Of a DNA stretch of 64,000 nucleotides, positions 55,877-63,934 are shown in pieces. The stretch is from Sphingobium abikonense NBRC 16140 (lineage in GTDB: Bacteria; Pseudomonadota; Alphaproteobacteria; Sphingomonadales; Sphingomonadaceae). Location: NCBI RefSeq assembly GCF_001598335.1, contig NZ_BCYT01000008.1, forward strand, positions 1 to 64,000, given 5' to 3'. The notes beneath the pieces are model-generated. The model did not search any database and was not told where the DNA came from. It was given only the letters and a program-made list of their open reading frames with translations. Position 1 is the first letter of the stretch. The number at the start of each line of letters is the position of its first letter. The translations under genes and the position numbers were made by a program.

Positions 55877-56575
55877 TTACACCGACAGCGCGTACATCAC
55901 GATGTTGACGGCGAATTTCGTGTTGTCTTCGGCCAGGAAGCGCTTGTTGCGCCAGTCATAATCCCATTCGCAGCCATAATCCTTGTTGCTGTAGAGAACG
56001 CCCAGGCGGCCGTTGACCTCTATGCCCTTGAGATATTTATGGACGAGGTCGTCGCCCCAGCCATTGAGTTCGAGCGCGGTGTTGGGCGGCCCGTCGAATT
56101 TGAAGAAGCTGCGGTAAATGCCATGGCTGTCGGGCAGTTCGATCATGGCTTTGGGGCCGAAGATCTTGGCCATCTGGGCTTCGAAAGATCGGGCGAACAG
56201 GCCGTCAATGTCATGGTTGCAATCATCGACCATGACAAAGCCGCCACTGCGCACATAGCGTTCGAAATTCTGACGCTCGGCCGGCGAAAATTCGACGAGC
56301 TTATGACCGGCCATATAGCAGAAAGGCGCGGTCAGCATGCGCGGGTCGGACAGCGCGATCACATGCTCCTTGGGGTCGACGCGCAATGTGGTGTAATCAA
56401 TGAGCGAAGTGATGATGTTGGATGGGGTGCGCTGGTCAACGTCCCAGTCACCTGAATCGTAGCGCAGCCGGGTAAACCAGAAATCATATCCGCCCGTTGC
56501 TGCGGACAGCGGCCCGGCCAGCATTGTGCTGGACAGGCCGCCCGCCATCAGCCGGAGAAATTCGGCGCGCGTCAT
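55877..56575 (-). CDS. DUF4159 domain protein
   Basis: Probable exported protein of 232 residues. The N-terminus [21 protein letters not shown] resembles a Tat signal in which the second Arg of SRRxFLK is lost (TRAEFLR), followed by an A-S-A type cleavage site. The mature part is the DUF4159 domain, with [33 protein letters not shown] and a Rossmann-like arrangement related to amidotransferase folds. Elsewhere DUF4159 often forms the tail of BatA-like proteins; here it is separate and sits between moxR (37 bases) and the TldE gene (16 bases). Confidence 0.85.
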   Translation of the reverse strand: MTRAEFLRLMAGGLSSTMLAGPLSAATGGYDFWFTRLRYDSGDWDVDQRTPSNIITSLIDYTTLRVDPKEHVIALSDPRMLTAPFCYMAGHKLVEFSPAERQNFERYVRSGGFVMVDDCNHDIDGLFARSFEAQMAKIFGPKAMIELPDSHGIYRSFFKFDGPPNTALELNGWGDDLVHKYLKGIEVNGRLGVLYSNKDYGCEWDYDWRNKRFLAEDNTKFAVNIVMYALSV

Positions 56576-56591
56576 CCTCCGGCCGTCGTCC

Positions 56592-57926
56592 TTACACCGC
56601 GTCCGACAGCGACGTGAAGGTGAAGTCGCGCAGCTTCATCGGCGGAATCACCATAGTCGTATCCGATTCGTCGCTCTTCACCCGCACCGGCTTGCCGAAT
56701 TCCTCGACATTGTTGAGCATGATGACGGGGCTTTCGTTGAAGCGGAAATTCTTGATCGGATATTTGATCTGGCCATTTTCGATATAGAAAGTGCCGTCGC
56801 GGGTCAGGCCGGTCAGCAGGACGGTCTGCGGATCGACCATGCGGATATACCAGGTGCGCGACACCAATATGCCGCGCTCGGTCGTGCGGATGAGGTCGGC
56901 GGTGGATTTGGTGCCGCCTTCCATGATGATGTTGCCAAAGCCGGCCTGTTCGGGCTTTCCCTGCTTTTGCGCCCAGTAGCGGCTATAGTTCATGTTCATA
57001 AGCTTGCCGTTCTGGATGATCGGCATTTTCTTGCGCGGCAGGCCTTCATCGTCCCAGGGGTAGACCGCCGCACCGGGATAGGCCGGGTCGGTAAACATCG
57101 TCACCTGCGGACCGTAGACCTGTTCGCCCAGCTTGTTGCCGCCGCCCTTCTTGGACAGGAAGCTGCGCCCTTCGTCCGCAGACCGCGCGTCGAAGAAATA
57201 CATCATGAAGGCGACGAGACCAGCGGCTGCGGCAGGCTCCAGGATGACGGTGTATTTGCCCGGCTCCAGCGCCTGCGCGCCTGCAGAGGCGCTGGCCTTG
57301 CGCATGGCGACGCGAATATCCTCGCCCGCGTTGAACTGGGCGACGTCCTGGACATTATGACCGACCCAGCCTGAGCCGCGGCCGTCCTGCGTGCGAACGG
57401 TGCAGGTATAGTCGCTGCTGGTCGAAGTCTGATAACCGTAATTGCCCTTGCTGTTCATGAAGGCGACGAATCCCGCCTGATCTTCCAGATAGCCTGCGGC
57501 CACCAGATTTTCCGCGCGGCACGGTCCGATCGAATCGCTGGCGACCTTGGCGCGATAGGCCGGGTCGATGGCGGCGGTCGGCGCGCTGAACGTGTCGGTC
57601 TTGAGGTAGGTCTGCTGCGGTACGGCAGGCATGAATTCGGGGTTTTCCGGCGCCAGTCGCGCCAATTCCTCGGCGCGCCGCACCACGCGCTGGAGCGAGG
57701 CGTCATCGAACTGGTTGATCGTGGCGGTGCCTACGCGCTTGCCGAACGCGACCTGCACGGCAAGCTGGACGTCATCGGTCACACCGGCGGTCGACACGTC
57801 GTTGCGGGCAAAGCGGACATTGCCGCGCGTCGCGCCATTCAGTTGCGCGGTGCATTCGTCGGCCTGCGAAAAGCCCACGACCTTGGTCAGGATCGCCTTG
57901 GCCTGCGCTTCGGGAAGGATGCTCAT
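56592..57926 (-). CDS. TldE/PmbA-like protein
   Basis: TldD/PmbA family protein of 444 residues without a signal peptide. It contains the family N-terminal domain (ECTAQLNGATRGNVRFARNDVSTAG, landmark VRFARND), a central region where the metal motif of TldD is replaced (LEPAAAAGLVAFMMYFF) and the C-terminal GNIIMEGGTKS and GILVSRTW strands. The missing HExxxH makes it the non-catalytic partner, comparable to TldE (PmbA) in the TldD-TldE heterodimer. It follows the TldD gene by 21 bases. Confidence 0.88.
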   Translation of the reverse strand: MSILPEAQAKAILTKVVGFSQADECTAQLNGATRGNVRFARNDVSTAGVTDDVQLAVQVAFGKRVGTATINQFDDASLQRVVRRAEELARLAPENPEFMPAVPQQTYLKTDTFSAPTAAIDPAYRAKVASDSIGPCRAENLVAAGYLEDQAGFVAFMNSKGNYGYQTSTSSDYTCTVRTQDGRGSGWVGHNVQDVAQFNAGEDIRVAMRKASASAGAQALEPGKYTVILEPAAAAGLVAFMMYFFDARSADEGRSFLSKKGGGNKLGEQVYGPQVTMFTDPAYPGAAVYPWDDEGLPRKKMPIIQNGKLMNMNYSRYWAQKQGKPEQAGFGNIIMEGGTKSTADLIRTTERGILVSRTWYIRMVDPQTVLLTGLTRDGTFYIENGQIKYPIKNFRFNESPVIMLNNVEEFGKPVRVKSDESDTTMVIPPMKLRDFTFTSLSDAV

Positions 57927-57947
57927 CTGTTTATCTCCTAAAGCGTA

Positions 57948-59582
57948 TCAGCCGAGCGAACGCGCGGTGTTGATGACATTGATGCCGTTGAAGCGCGCGG
58001 TCGAGGAGCCGTGCGATACGGCGGACACCTGCGCAGGCTGGCCCTTGCCATCGAAGAAGGAACCGCCGAGGCGATAATCGCTGGCGTCACATATGCCCGC
58101 GCACGCATTCCAGAATTCGGGCGTGCGAATCTGGTAGGCGACATCCTCGATCTGCTGGCCGATCTTGCCATTCTTGATTTCGTAGAAAAGCTGACCGCCA
58201 AATTGCGCATTGTAGCGCTGCTGGTCGATCGAGAAGCTGCCGTCGCCGATGATGTAGACGCCGTCTTCCACATCGGCGATCATGTCGGCCACGCTCATCT
58301 TCTGCTTGCCGGGTTCCAGGCTGACATTGGCCATGCGCTGAAACTGCACGTTGGACCAGCTGTCAGCATAGCAGCAGCCGTCCGACTCCGTCTTGCCCTC
58401 GATATGCGCCTGGTCGCGGATCGCCTGATAGCCGACGAGCTTGCCGTCGCGGATCAGGTCCCATTTCTTGGTCTTCACGCCTTCATCGTCATAGGCGACG
58501 GCGCCCAAGCTGCCGGGCTGGGTCTTGTCGGCGACGATGTTCACCTTGTCGCTGCCATATTGGAAATGGCTTTGCAGCTTGTCCATCGTGGCAAAGCTGG
58601 TGCCGGCATAATTGGCTTCGTAACCGAGCACGCGATCGAGTTCGAGCGGGTGGCCGACCGATTCGTGGATGGTGAGCCAGGTGTGCGACGGATCGAGCAC
58701 CAGGTCATATTTGCCCGGCTTGACCGAGGGGGCGGCGATCTTCGCCCTGGCCTGCTTGGCCGCGGCGATCGCATCCTCCTTCATGTCATAGGACTGGCCA
58801 TAGACCGTCACGCCGTTGGGCAGCACGGTTTTGCCCGACGCCGCGCCGTCGAGATACTCAAAGCCAAGGCCCATGGGAGCGGAAAGGCCTTCGCGCGTGC
58901 GGAACTTGCCGCTCGCCTGATCGACGGCGGTCACTTCCATCGGTGCCCAGATGCGGTGCACATCCTGGTCGATATAGCTGCCGTCGGTGCTGGCGAAATA
59001 TTTCTGTTCGTTGACGAGGAACAGCGTGGAGCGGATGAAGCTGGCCCCCGCATCCAGCGCGGCGGCGTTGACGCCCATCAACAGATTGACCTTGTCCTTG
59101 ATCGGCACGGTCATGCTGTTCTTGACGATCGGCGTGCGCCAGCTGACTTCGCCCACACCCTTGACGGGCGCGAGTTGCACCGGTGCGCTCTGGCCCGGTG
59201 CATTGGCCCTGGCGATGGCGACGGCTTCCCGCGCGGCCTTGGCGACGGCGTCTGCCGTCATGTCGTTGGTTGCGGCAAAGCCCCATGCGCCGTCTGCGAT
59301 GACGCGTACGCCGACGCCCGTCGATTCGGTGTTGACGATGTTTTCCACATTACGTTCGCGCGTGATGACGAACTGGCGCAGATATCGGCCGATCCGCACG
59401 TCGGTGTAGGTCGCGCCGGCGCTCTTGGCCGCATTCATCGCGGCGTCCGCCAATTGCTTCTTCACCGCCACGTCGATGGCGCTATCCAGCGCTTCTGCGG
59501 CGATGACCCGCCCGAAAGCGGCCGGCAGCACGAGGCCGCCCACGCCCATGGCCCCGAAGGCCAGAAAATCGCGTCTATGCAA
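57948..59582 (-). CDS. TldD-like metalloprotease with Tat signal
   Basis: Catalytic subunit-type TldD protein of 544 residues. The zinc motif HESVGH (HExxxH), in HTWLTIHESVGHPLELDR near residue 305, is intact. The start is TTG 59582: GGGAG lies seven bases upstream and the product begins MHRRDFLAFGAMGVGG, a twin-arginine signal peptide (RRDFL, hydrophobic core, cleavage near AAEA). An in-frame ATG at 59747 would add 55 unlike residues ahead of it. E. coli TldD is cytoplasmic, so an exported version is a real departure. First gene of an eight-gene codirectional cluster with TldE, DUF4159, MoxR, DUF58, BatA and two large membrane proteins. Confidence 0.88.
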   Translation of the reverse strand: MHRRDFLAFGAMGVGGLVLPAAFGRVIAAEALDSAIDVAVKKQLADAAMNAAKSAGATYTDVRIGRYLRQFVITRERNVENIVNTESTGVGVRVIADGAWGFAATNDMTADAVAKAAREAVAIARANAPGQSAPVQLAPVKGVGEVSWRTPIVKNSMTVPIKDKVNLLMGVNAAALDAGASFIRSTLFLVNEQKYFASTDGSYIDQDVHRIWAPMEVTAVDQASGKFRTREGLSAPMGLGFEYLDGAASGKTVLPNGVTVYGQSYDMKEDAIAAAKQARAKIAAPSVKPGKYDLVLDPSHTWLTIHESVGHPLELDRVLGYEANYAGTSFATMDKLQSHFQYGSDKVNIVADKTQPGSLGAVAYDDEGVKTKKWDLIRDGKLVGYQAIRDQAHIEGKTESDGCCYADSWSNVQFQRMANVSLEPGKQKMSVADMIADVEDGVYIIGDGSFSIDQQRYNAQFGGQLFYEIKNGKIGQQIEDVAYQIRTPEFWNACAGICDASDYRLGGSFFDGKGQPAQVSAVSHGSSTARFNGINVINTARSLG

Positions 59583-59738
59583 GATGTGTCTCCCACCTGC
59601 CCATGCCCGCATGATGCGGGTCGGATTATGCCGAATATCTGGCCACCGGCCGTATTGGCTTGATAAGACGGCATCATTGCCGCCCGGACGGGCGGGGGTC
59701 AAATATCTTTTACGGTCGAACAATTTTGGTTCCGCCGC

Positions 59739-59763
59739 TTTCGACACATGTCATCTGTCGAAA
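59739..59763. promoter_or_regulatory. Inverted repeat upstream of the TldD cluster
   Basis: TTTCGACA (59739-59746) and TGTCGAAA (59756-59763) are perfect 8-bp arms around nine bases. It lies about 160 bases before the TldD start in the 269-base gap to the tRNA gene, in which I see no gene. It could be an operator or a leader stem. Confidence 0.4.
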
Positions 59764-59851
59764 ATAGATAGGCAGGATGAGAGCGCGCCGAACGATCGAA
59801 AGCGGACGCGCCAAAGAGCCGGCCCGCAATGAAGTTTTGTGAGAAGAAATG

Positions 59852-59928
59852 TGGTCGGGGAAAGAGGATTCGAACCTCCGGCCCCTGCCTCCCGAAGACA
59901 GTGCTCTACCAGGCTGAGCTATTCCCCG
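59852..59928 (-). tRNA. tRNA-Pro (anticodon CGG)
   Basis: Complete cloverleaf on the minus strand: acceptor CGGGGAA pairs with TTCCCCG, D arm AGCTCAGCCTGGTAGAGC, anticodon stem CTGTC/GGCAG with loop TTCGGGA (anticodon CGG), T arm with GGTTCGAATCC, discriminator A and an encoded CCA. It reads codon CCG, abundant in this genome. A good promoter lies 50 bases upstream. Confidence 0.97.
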
Positions 59929-59978
59929 ACCGATGCCGAAGCCGCTTTTTGACGGCGACCCCGTAAGGCAGGAGTGCG

Positions 59979-60007
59979 CCTATAGAGAGGGCGTTCCGGG
60001 CTGGCAA
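59979..60007 (-). promoter_or_regulatory. Promoter of tRNA-Pro
   Basis: Minus-strand TTGCCA (60007-60002) and TATAGG (59984-59979) are separated by exactly 17 bases and lie about 50 bases before the tRNA 5' end, after the RadC-like gene. Close to the sigma-70 consensus at both boxes. Confidence 0.6.
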
Positions 60008-60036
60008 GCGGGCAGCGCCGCTTTTTTTGCGGGGCT

Positions 60037-60336
60037 TTAGAGAAGCCCGGCCGCGCGAAAGCTGAACCACTGATCGCCCGCGGCAATGAGGTGATCGGCG
60101 ACATGAAGGTCGAGCGGCTTGATGCTGCGGATGACTGCGCGCGTCAGGATGATGTCATCGCGCCGGGGCGTGGCCGCCTCGCCGGCCGGGCGACGTTGCA
60201 GGAGGGCGATCCAGCGATGGTCGTCGCTTAGCAGGCTGTGCAGGAGCGTCGTCCAGTTGTCGATTACCGGCAGCAGACGACAGGGTCGCCAGCCTTCATC
60301 CAATACCGTCACGCACAGGGCCGCTGCTTCCGACAT
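60037..60336 (-). CDS. Degenerate RadC-like (JAB/MPN) domain protein
   Basis: Short 99-residue protein resembling the C-terminal half of RadC. In RadC the metal motif is HNHPSGDPTPSxxD; here the aligned segment reads LLQRRPAGEAATPRRDDIILTR, with both His lost but PxGE, TPxRxD, LTRAV and ADHLIAAGDQWFSF kept. It therefore looks like a fold-preserving, metal-free remnant rather than an active JAMM enzyme. RadC's N-terminal HhH part is also absent. It lies between thyA (divergent) and the tRNA-Pro gene. Confidence is moderate because the similarity is judged by eye. Confidence 0.65.
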   Translation of the reverse strand: MSEAAALCVTVLDEGWRPCRLLPVIDNWTTLLHSLLSDDHRWIALLQRRPAGEAATPRRDDIILTRAVIRSIKPLDLHVADHLIAAGDQWFSFRAAGLL

Positions 60337-60481
60337 GGCGCAACAGTGCGATCAACAGAAGACGCCGCACCAGACAGAAGCCTCTCCGCTTTGGAGTTAA
60401 TCGGCCGCAACAACCTCCATATTGAACCACGATTGGCGGGCGGGGCTGGCTGCGTTAGAGCCACATGCGCCAGAGTCATTT

Positions 60482-61444
60482 ATGCAGGACATCATCTTGA
60501 CCGAGACACATGCTTCGTCTGCGCCCCATTATGAGCAGCAATATCTCGACCTGATGCGCCACATCTGGTCGCATGGCGACGAGCGGATCGATCGGACCGG
60601 CATTGGTACGCGGTCGATATTGGGGGCGACGCTGCGCTTTTCACTGGCGGATGACGCGGTGCCGTTGCTGACGACCAAGCGGGTCTACTGGAAGGTCGCC
60701 GCGCGCGAGATGCTGTGGTTTCTGACCGGCGACACCAATATCCGCGAACTGGTGCGGCAGGGCGTGCATATCTGGACCGACTGGCCGCTCGATGCCTATC
60801 GCCGGGCCACCGGTGAGGCGATCGACCGCGACTCGTTTGAGGCGCGCATTATCGAGGATGCCGAATTTGCCCGCCAATGGGGTGATCTGGGGCCAGTTTA
60901 TGGCGCGCAATGGGTGAATTGGCCGATCTATGAGCCGGTCGGCGATGGGCTGTATCGCAAGGCGGAGAAAGGGCGCAACCAGATTGCTGATCTGATAGAA
61001 GCAATCCGCTCGACCCCTGGATCACGCCGGTTGCTGTTTACCGGCTGGAATGTAGCGGAGGTGCCGCAAATGGCGCTTCCTCCCTGTCATATGACCTATC
61101 AGTTCCAGGTGGCGGAGGGGAAGCTCAACGGCCTGCTCTTTCAGCGCAGTTGCGACCTGGGCCTGGGTTTTGCGTTCAATATTTTCGGGCTGACCATGAT
61201 AACACGGATGCTGGCACAGCAATGCGACCTGCTGCCTGGCGAGGTCATCTGGCAGGGCGGCGACGTGCACCTGTATCTCAACCACGCGGCATTGGTGGAG
61301 GAGCAATTGTCGCGCGTTCCGCAAGGGGCGCCGAAATTGCGGATCCATCGGCGGCCTTCATCCATTTTCGATTACAGGATCGAAGATTTCGAGGTGCTGG
61401 ATTATAGCCCGCAAGCCCACATTGCTGCGCCGGTCGCCGTCTAA
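60482..61444 (+). CDS. thyA: Thymidylate synthase
   Basis: Makes dTMP from dUMP with methylene-tetrahydrofolate; FolA (11.1 kb) recycles the cofactor. The catalytic Cys is in ALPPCHMTYQF near residue 201; RTGIGTRSI, GDTNIRELV, QRSCDLGLGFAFN and GDVHLYLNH are conserved. At 320 residues it is longer than E. coli ThyA (264), with extra sequence between the D/R-rich loop (RRATGEAIDRDSFEARI) and GDLGPVYGAQW. ATG 60482 is used; an in-frame TTG at 60422 would add 20 residues. No strong ribosome-binding site. Confidence 0.95.
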   Translation: MQDIILTETHASSAPHYEQQYLDLMRHIWSHGDERIDRTGIGTRSILGATLRFSLADDAVPLLTTKRVYWKVAAREMLWFLTGDTNIRELVRQGVHIWTDWPLDAYRRATGEAIDRDSFEARIIEDAEFARQWGDLGPVYGAQWVNWPIYEPVGDGLYRKAEKGRNQIADLIEAIRSTPGSRRLLFTGWNVAEVPQMALPPCHMTYQFQVAEGKLNGLLFQRSCDLGLGFAFNIFGLTMITRMLAQQCDLLPGEVIWQGGDVHLYLNHAALVEEQLSRVPQGAPKLRIHRRPSSIFDYRIEDFEVLDYSPQAHIAAPVAV

Positions 61445-61493
61445 AAGCGAGACCTTAAGGCGACAGTAAAAGAAGAAATTGGGTCAGCATGGC

Positions 61494-61522
61494 TTGCCTT
61501 TTTCGGCGCTGAAACATAATAT
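61494..61522 (+). promoter_or_regulatory. Promoter of the branched-chain 2-oxoacid dehydrogenase operon
   Basis: TTGCCT (61494-61499), 17 bases, TAATAT (61517-61522), the best-looking promoter in the window, 42 bases before the E1 alpha ATG. A perfect palindrome follows at 61532-61544. Confidence 0.6.
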
Positions 61523-61531
61523 CTGCACGAA

Positions 61532-61544
61532 GCAATATTATTGC
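61532..61544. promoter_or_regulatory. Palindromic operator candidate of the bkd operon
   Basis: GCAATATTATTGC is a perfect 13-bp palindrome (6-1-6) ten bases after the -10 box, over the expected transcription start. Its AT-rich core partly matches Lrp/AsnC-type sites; Pseudomonas bkd operons are controlled by the Lrp-like BkdR, so such a regulator is a reasonable guess. Confidence 0.5.
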
Positions 61545-61564
61545 AATGCACCATAGGAGCCAGG

Positions 61565-62854
61565 ATGAGCGATCCCCTTGGATCAGTGGAGGGACAGGCG
61601 AGGCGCAATCTGCCTTCGCTGAAGCTGCACGTACCCGAACCGCCGGCGCGGCCGGGTGAGGCGGCCGACTTCACCCATTTCGATATTCCCGCCGCCGGCG
61701 CGCAGCCGCGACCCGATGAGACTGCTCAGCCCGCTGACATGCGGGACATGGCCTATGGTCTGGTGCGAGTGCTGGATGACGGTGGACAGGCGGTGGGCCC
61801 CTGGGACCCGCGACTACCGGCCGAGACATTGCTCAAGATGCTGCGCTACATGGCGCTGACCCGGGCGTTCGACGCCCGGATGTTTCGCGCCCAGCGACAG
61901 GGCAAGACCAGTTTCTACATGAAGTCGACGGGCGAGGAGGCGGTGTCGATCGGCGCTGCGATGGCCTTGTCACGCGACGACATGTGCTTCCCCAGCTACC
62001 GCCAGCAGGGCATATTGATCGCGCGGGACTGGTCCCTCGTCGACATGATGAACCAGATTTATTCCAACAAGGGTGACCGGATGAAGGGCCGCCAGCTGCC
62101 GATCATGTATTCGGCGCGGGAGGCCGGCTTTTTCTCGATCTCCGGCAATTTGACGACACAATATCCCCAGGCCGTCGGGTGGGCGATGGCGAGCGCGGCC
62201 AAGGGCGATACGCGCATTGCCGTGACTTGGTGCGGCGAGGGGTCTACGGCGGAGGGGGATTTCCATTCCGCCTGCACTTTTGCGAGCGTCTATCGCGCGC
62301 CGGTCATCATGAATGTCGTGAATAATCAATGGGCTATCAGCAGCTTTTCAGGCTTTGCCGGAGCGGAGGCGACGACCTTTGCCGCGCGCGCCGTGGGCTA
62401 TGGCATCGCCGGCCTTCGCGTCGATGGCAATGACGTGCTGGCGGTCTATGCCGCGACGCGCTGGGCGGCGGATCGCGCCCGCGCCAACGCAGGTCCGACG
62501 CTGATCGAACATTTCACCTATCGCGTCGAGGGCCACAGCACGTCGGACGACCCCAGCGCCTACCGCTCGGCCGAGGAAAGCAGCCAATGGCCGCTTGGCG
62601 ATCCGATCGCGCGGCTCAAGGCGCATTGCATCGCGCTGGGCATCTGGGATGACGATCGCCACGCCGCGATGGACAAGGAACTGGCAGAGCATGTCCGCGA
62701 TGCCGCGCGCGAGGCAGAGAAGAACGGCATTTTGGGTCATGGGCTGCACCATCCGATGGAGAGCATGTTCGAGGACGTGTTCGAGGAAATGCCCTGGCAT
62801 CTGGAGGAACAGAAGCAGCAGATGCTGGACGAATGGAAGGCGGCAGGCCTGTGA
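61565..62854 (+). CDS. Branched-chain 2-oxoacid dehydrogenase E1 subunit alpha
   Basis: ThDP enzyme subunit decarboxylating 2-oxo acids of Val, Leu and Ile. The 429-residue protein has an N-terminal extension, then RYMALTRAFDARMFRAQRQGKTSFYMKSTGEEA (landmark RQGKTSFYMKSTGEEA), ThDP motif GEGSTAEGDFHSA to NNQWAIS, and the phospho-loop-like HSTSDDPSAYRS. The long E1 alpha type (with YxxxGEEA and HSTSDDPS) separates it from pyruvate dehydrogenase. ATG 61565 has AGGAG upstream. Its stop overlaps the E1 beta start (GTGA). Confidence 0.9.
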   Translation: MSDPLGSVEGQARRNLPSLKLHVPEPPARPGEAADFTHFDIPAAGAQPRPDETAQPADMRDMAYGLVRVLDDGGQAVGPWDPRLPAETLLKMLRYMALTRAFDARMFRAQRQGKTSFYMKSTGEEAVSIGAAMALSRDDMCFPSYRQQGILIARDWSLVDMMNQIYSNKGDRMKGRQLPIMYSAREAGFFSISGNLTTQYPQAVGWAMASAAKGDTRIAVTWCGEGSTAEGDFHSACTFASVYRAPVIMNVVNNQWAISSFSGFAGAEATTFAARAVGYGIAGLRVDGNDVLAVYAATRWAADRARANAGPTLIEHFTYRVEGHSTSDDPSAYRSAEESSQWPLGDPIARLKAHCIALGIWDDDRHAAMDKELAEHVRDAAREAEKNGILGHGLHHPMESMFEDVFEEMPWHLEEQKQQMLDEWKAAGL

Positions 62855-63930
62855 CGGAGACACATGATATCGATGCCGTGAATGCAGTCATGACGCAGGA
62901 TGAAGCGCAGGCCGACGTGCGGCAAATGAACATGATCCAGGCGATCAACAGCGCGCTGGACGTGATGATGGACCGGGACCCGGACGTCGTCGTCATGGGC
63001 GAGGATGTCGGCTATTTCGGCGGCGTGTTCCGCGCCACGGCGGGCCTCCAGCAGAAATATGGCAAGAACCGGGTGTTCGACACGCCGATCACCGAATGCG
63101 GGATCATCGGCGTTGCGGTGGGAATGGGCGCCTATGGCCTGCGCCCGGTGCCCGAAATCCAGTTCGCCGACTATATCTATCCCGCGCTCGACCAATTGGT
63201 GAGCGAGGCGGCGCGTCTGCGCTATCGGTCGGCGGGCGAGTTTGTTTCGCCGATGACGGTACGGTCGCCTTTTGGCGGGGGCATCTTTGGCGGCCAGACG
63301 CACAGCCAGTCGCCCGAAGGCATCTTCACCCATGTGTCGGGCGTCAAGACGGTCATCCCGTCAACGCCCTATGACGCCAAGGGGCTGCTGATCGCGGCGA
63401 TCGAGGATAATGATCCGACGATCTTTTTCGAACCCAAGCGCATCTATAATGGTCCGTTCGATGGCCATTATGATACGCCCGCCAAAAGCTGGGCCGGTCA
63501 TGCGCAGGCGCAGGTGCCGCAGGGCTATTATCGCATCCCGCTGGGCAAGGCGCGCACAACGCGAGCGGGCGAGGCGCTGACGATCCTGTGCTATGGGACG
63601 ATGGTGCATGTCGTCGAGAACACGGTCGCGGCAATGGGCGTCGACGCGGAGATCATCGACCTGCGCACGCTGGTGCCGCTAGATATCGAGGCGATTGAGG
63701 CGTCAGTGCGTAAAACGGGCCGCTGCCTGATCGTGCATGAAGCAACGCGCACCAGCGGCTTTGGCGCGGAACTGCTCGCACAGGTACAGGAACGCTGCTT
63801 CTACCATCTCGAAGCGCCGATCGAGCGCGTCACCGGCTTCGACACGCCTTATCCGCACAGCCTGGAATGGGCCTATTTCCCCGGACCCGTGCGCATTCGC
63901 GAGGCCATCACCAAGATCATGAAGGATTGA
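62851..63930 (+). CDS. Branched-chain 2-oxoacid dehydrogenase E1 subunit beta
   Basis: Partner of the alpha subunit, 359 residues. Motifs: VVVMGEDVGYFGGVFRATAGL, FDTPITECGIIGVAVGMGAYG, the pyrimidine-domain segment MTVRSPFGGGIFGGQTHSQSPE (landmark GGGIFGGQTHSQSPE) and C-terminal transketolase domain with IIDLRTLVPLD and HEATRTSGFGAE. GTG 62851 within the upstream stop gives translational coupling; the E2 gene follows four bases later. Confidence 0.92.
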   Translation: MTETHDIDAVNAVMTQDEAQADVRQMNMIQAINSALDVMMDRDPDVVVMGEDVGYFGGVFRATAGLQQKYGKNRVFDTPITECGIIGVAVGMGAYGLRPVPEIQFADYIYPALDQLVSEAARLRYRSAGEFVSPMTVRSPFGGGIFGGQTHSQSPEGIFTHVSGVKTVIPSTPYDAKGLLIAAIEDNDPTIFFEPKRIYNGPFDGHYDTPAKSWAGHAQAQVPQGYYRIPLGKARTTRAGEALTILCYGTMVHVVENTVAAMGVDAEIIDLRTLVPLDIEAIEASVRKTGRCLIVHEATRTSGFGAELLAQVQERCFYHLEAPIERVTGFDTPYPHSLEWAYFPGPVRIREAITKIMKD

Positions 63931-63934
63931 GCGC

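Noticed and set aside
58011-59663. 550-codon plus-strand frame opposite the TldD gene
   Set aside because: Antisense to a conserved metalloprotease; no start signal and no domain.
59852-59928. tRNA-Pro as the attachment site of an integrated element
   Set aside because: No integrase, direct repeat of the tRNA 3' end or phage gene is visible on either side; neighbours are housekeeping genes.
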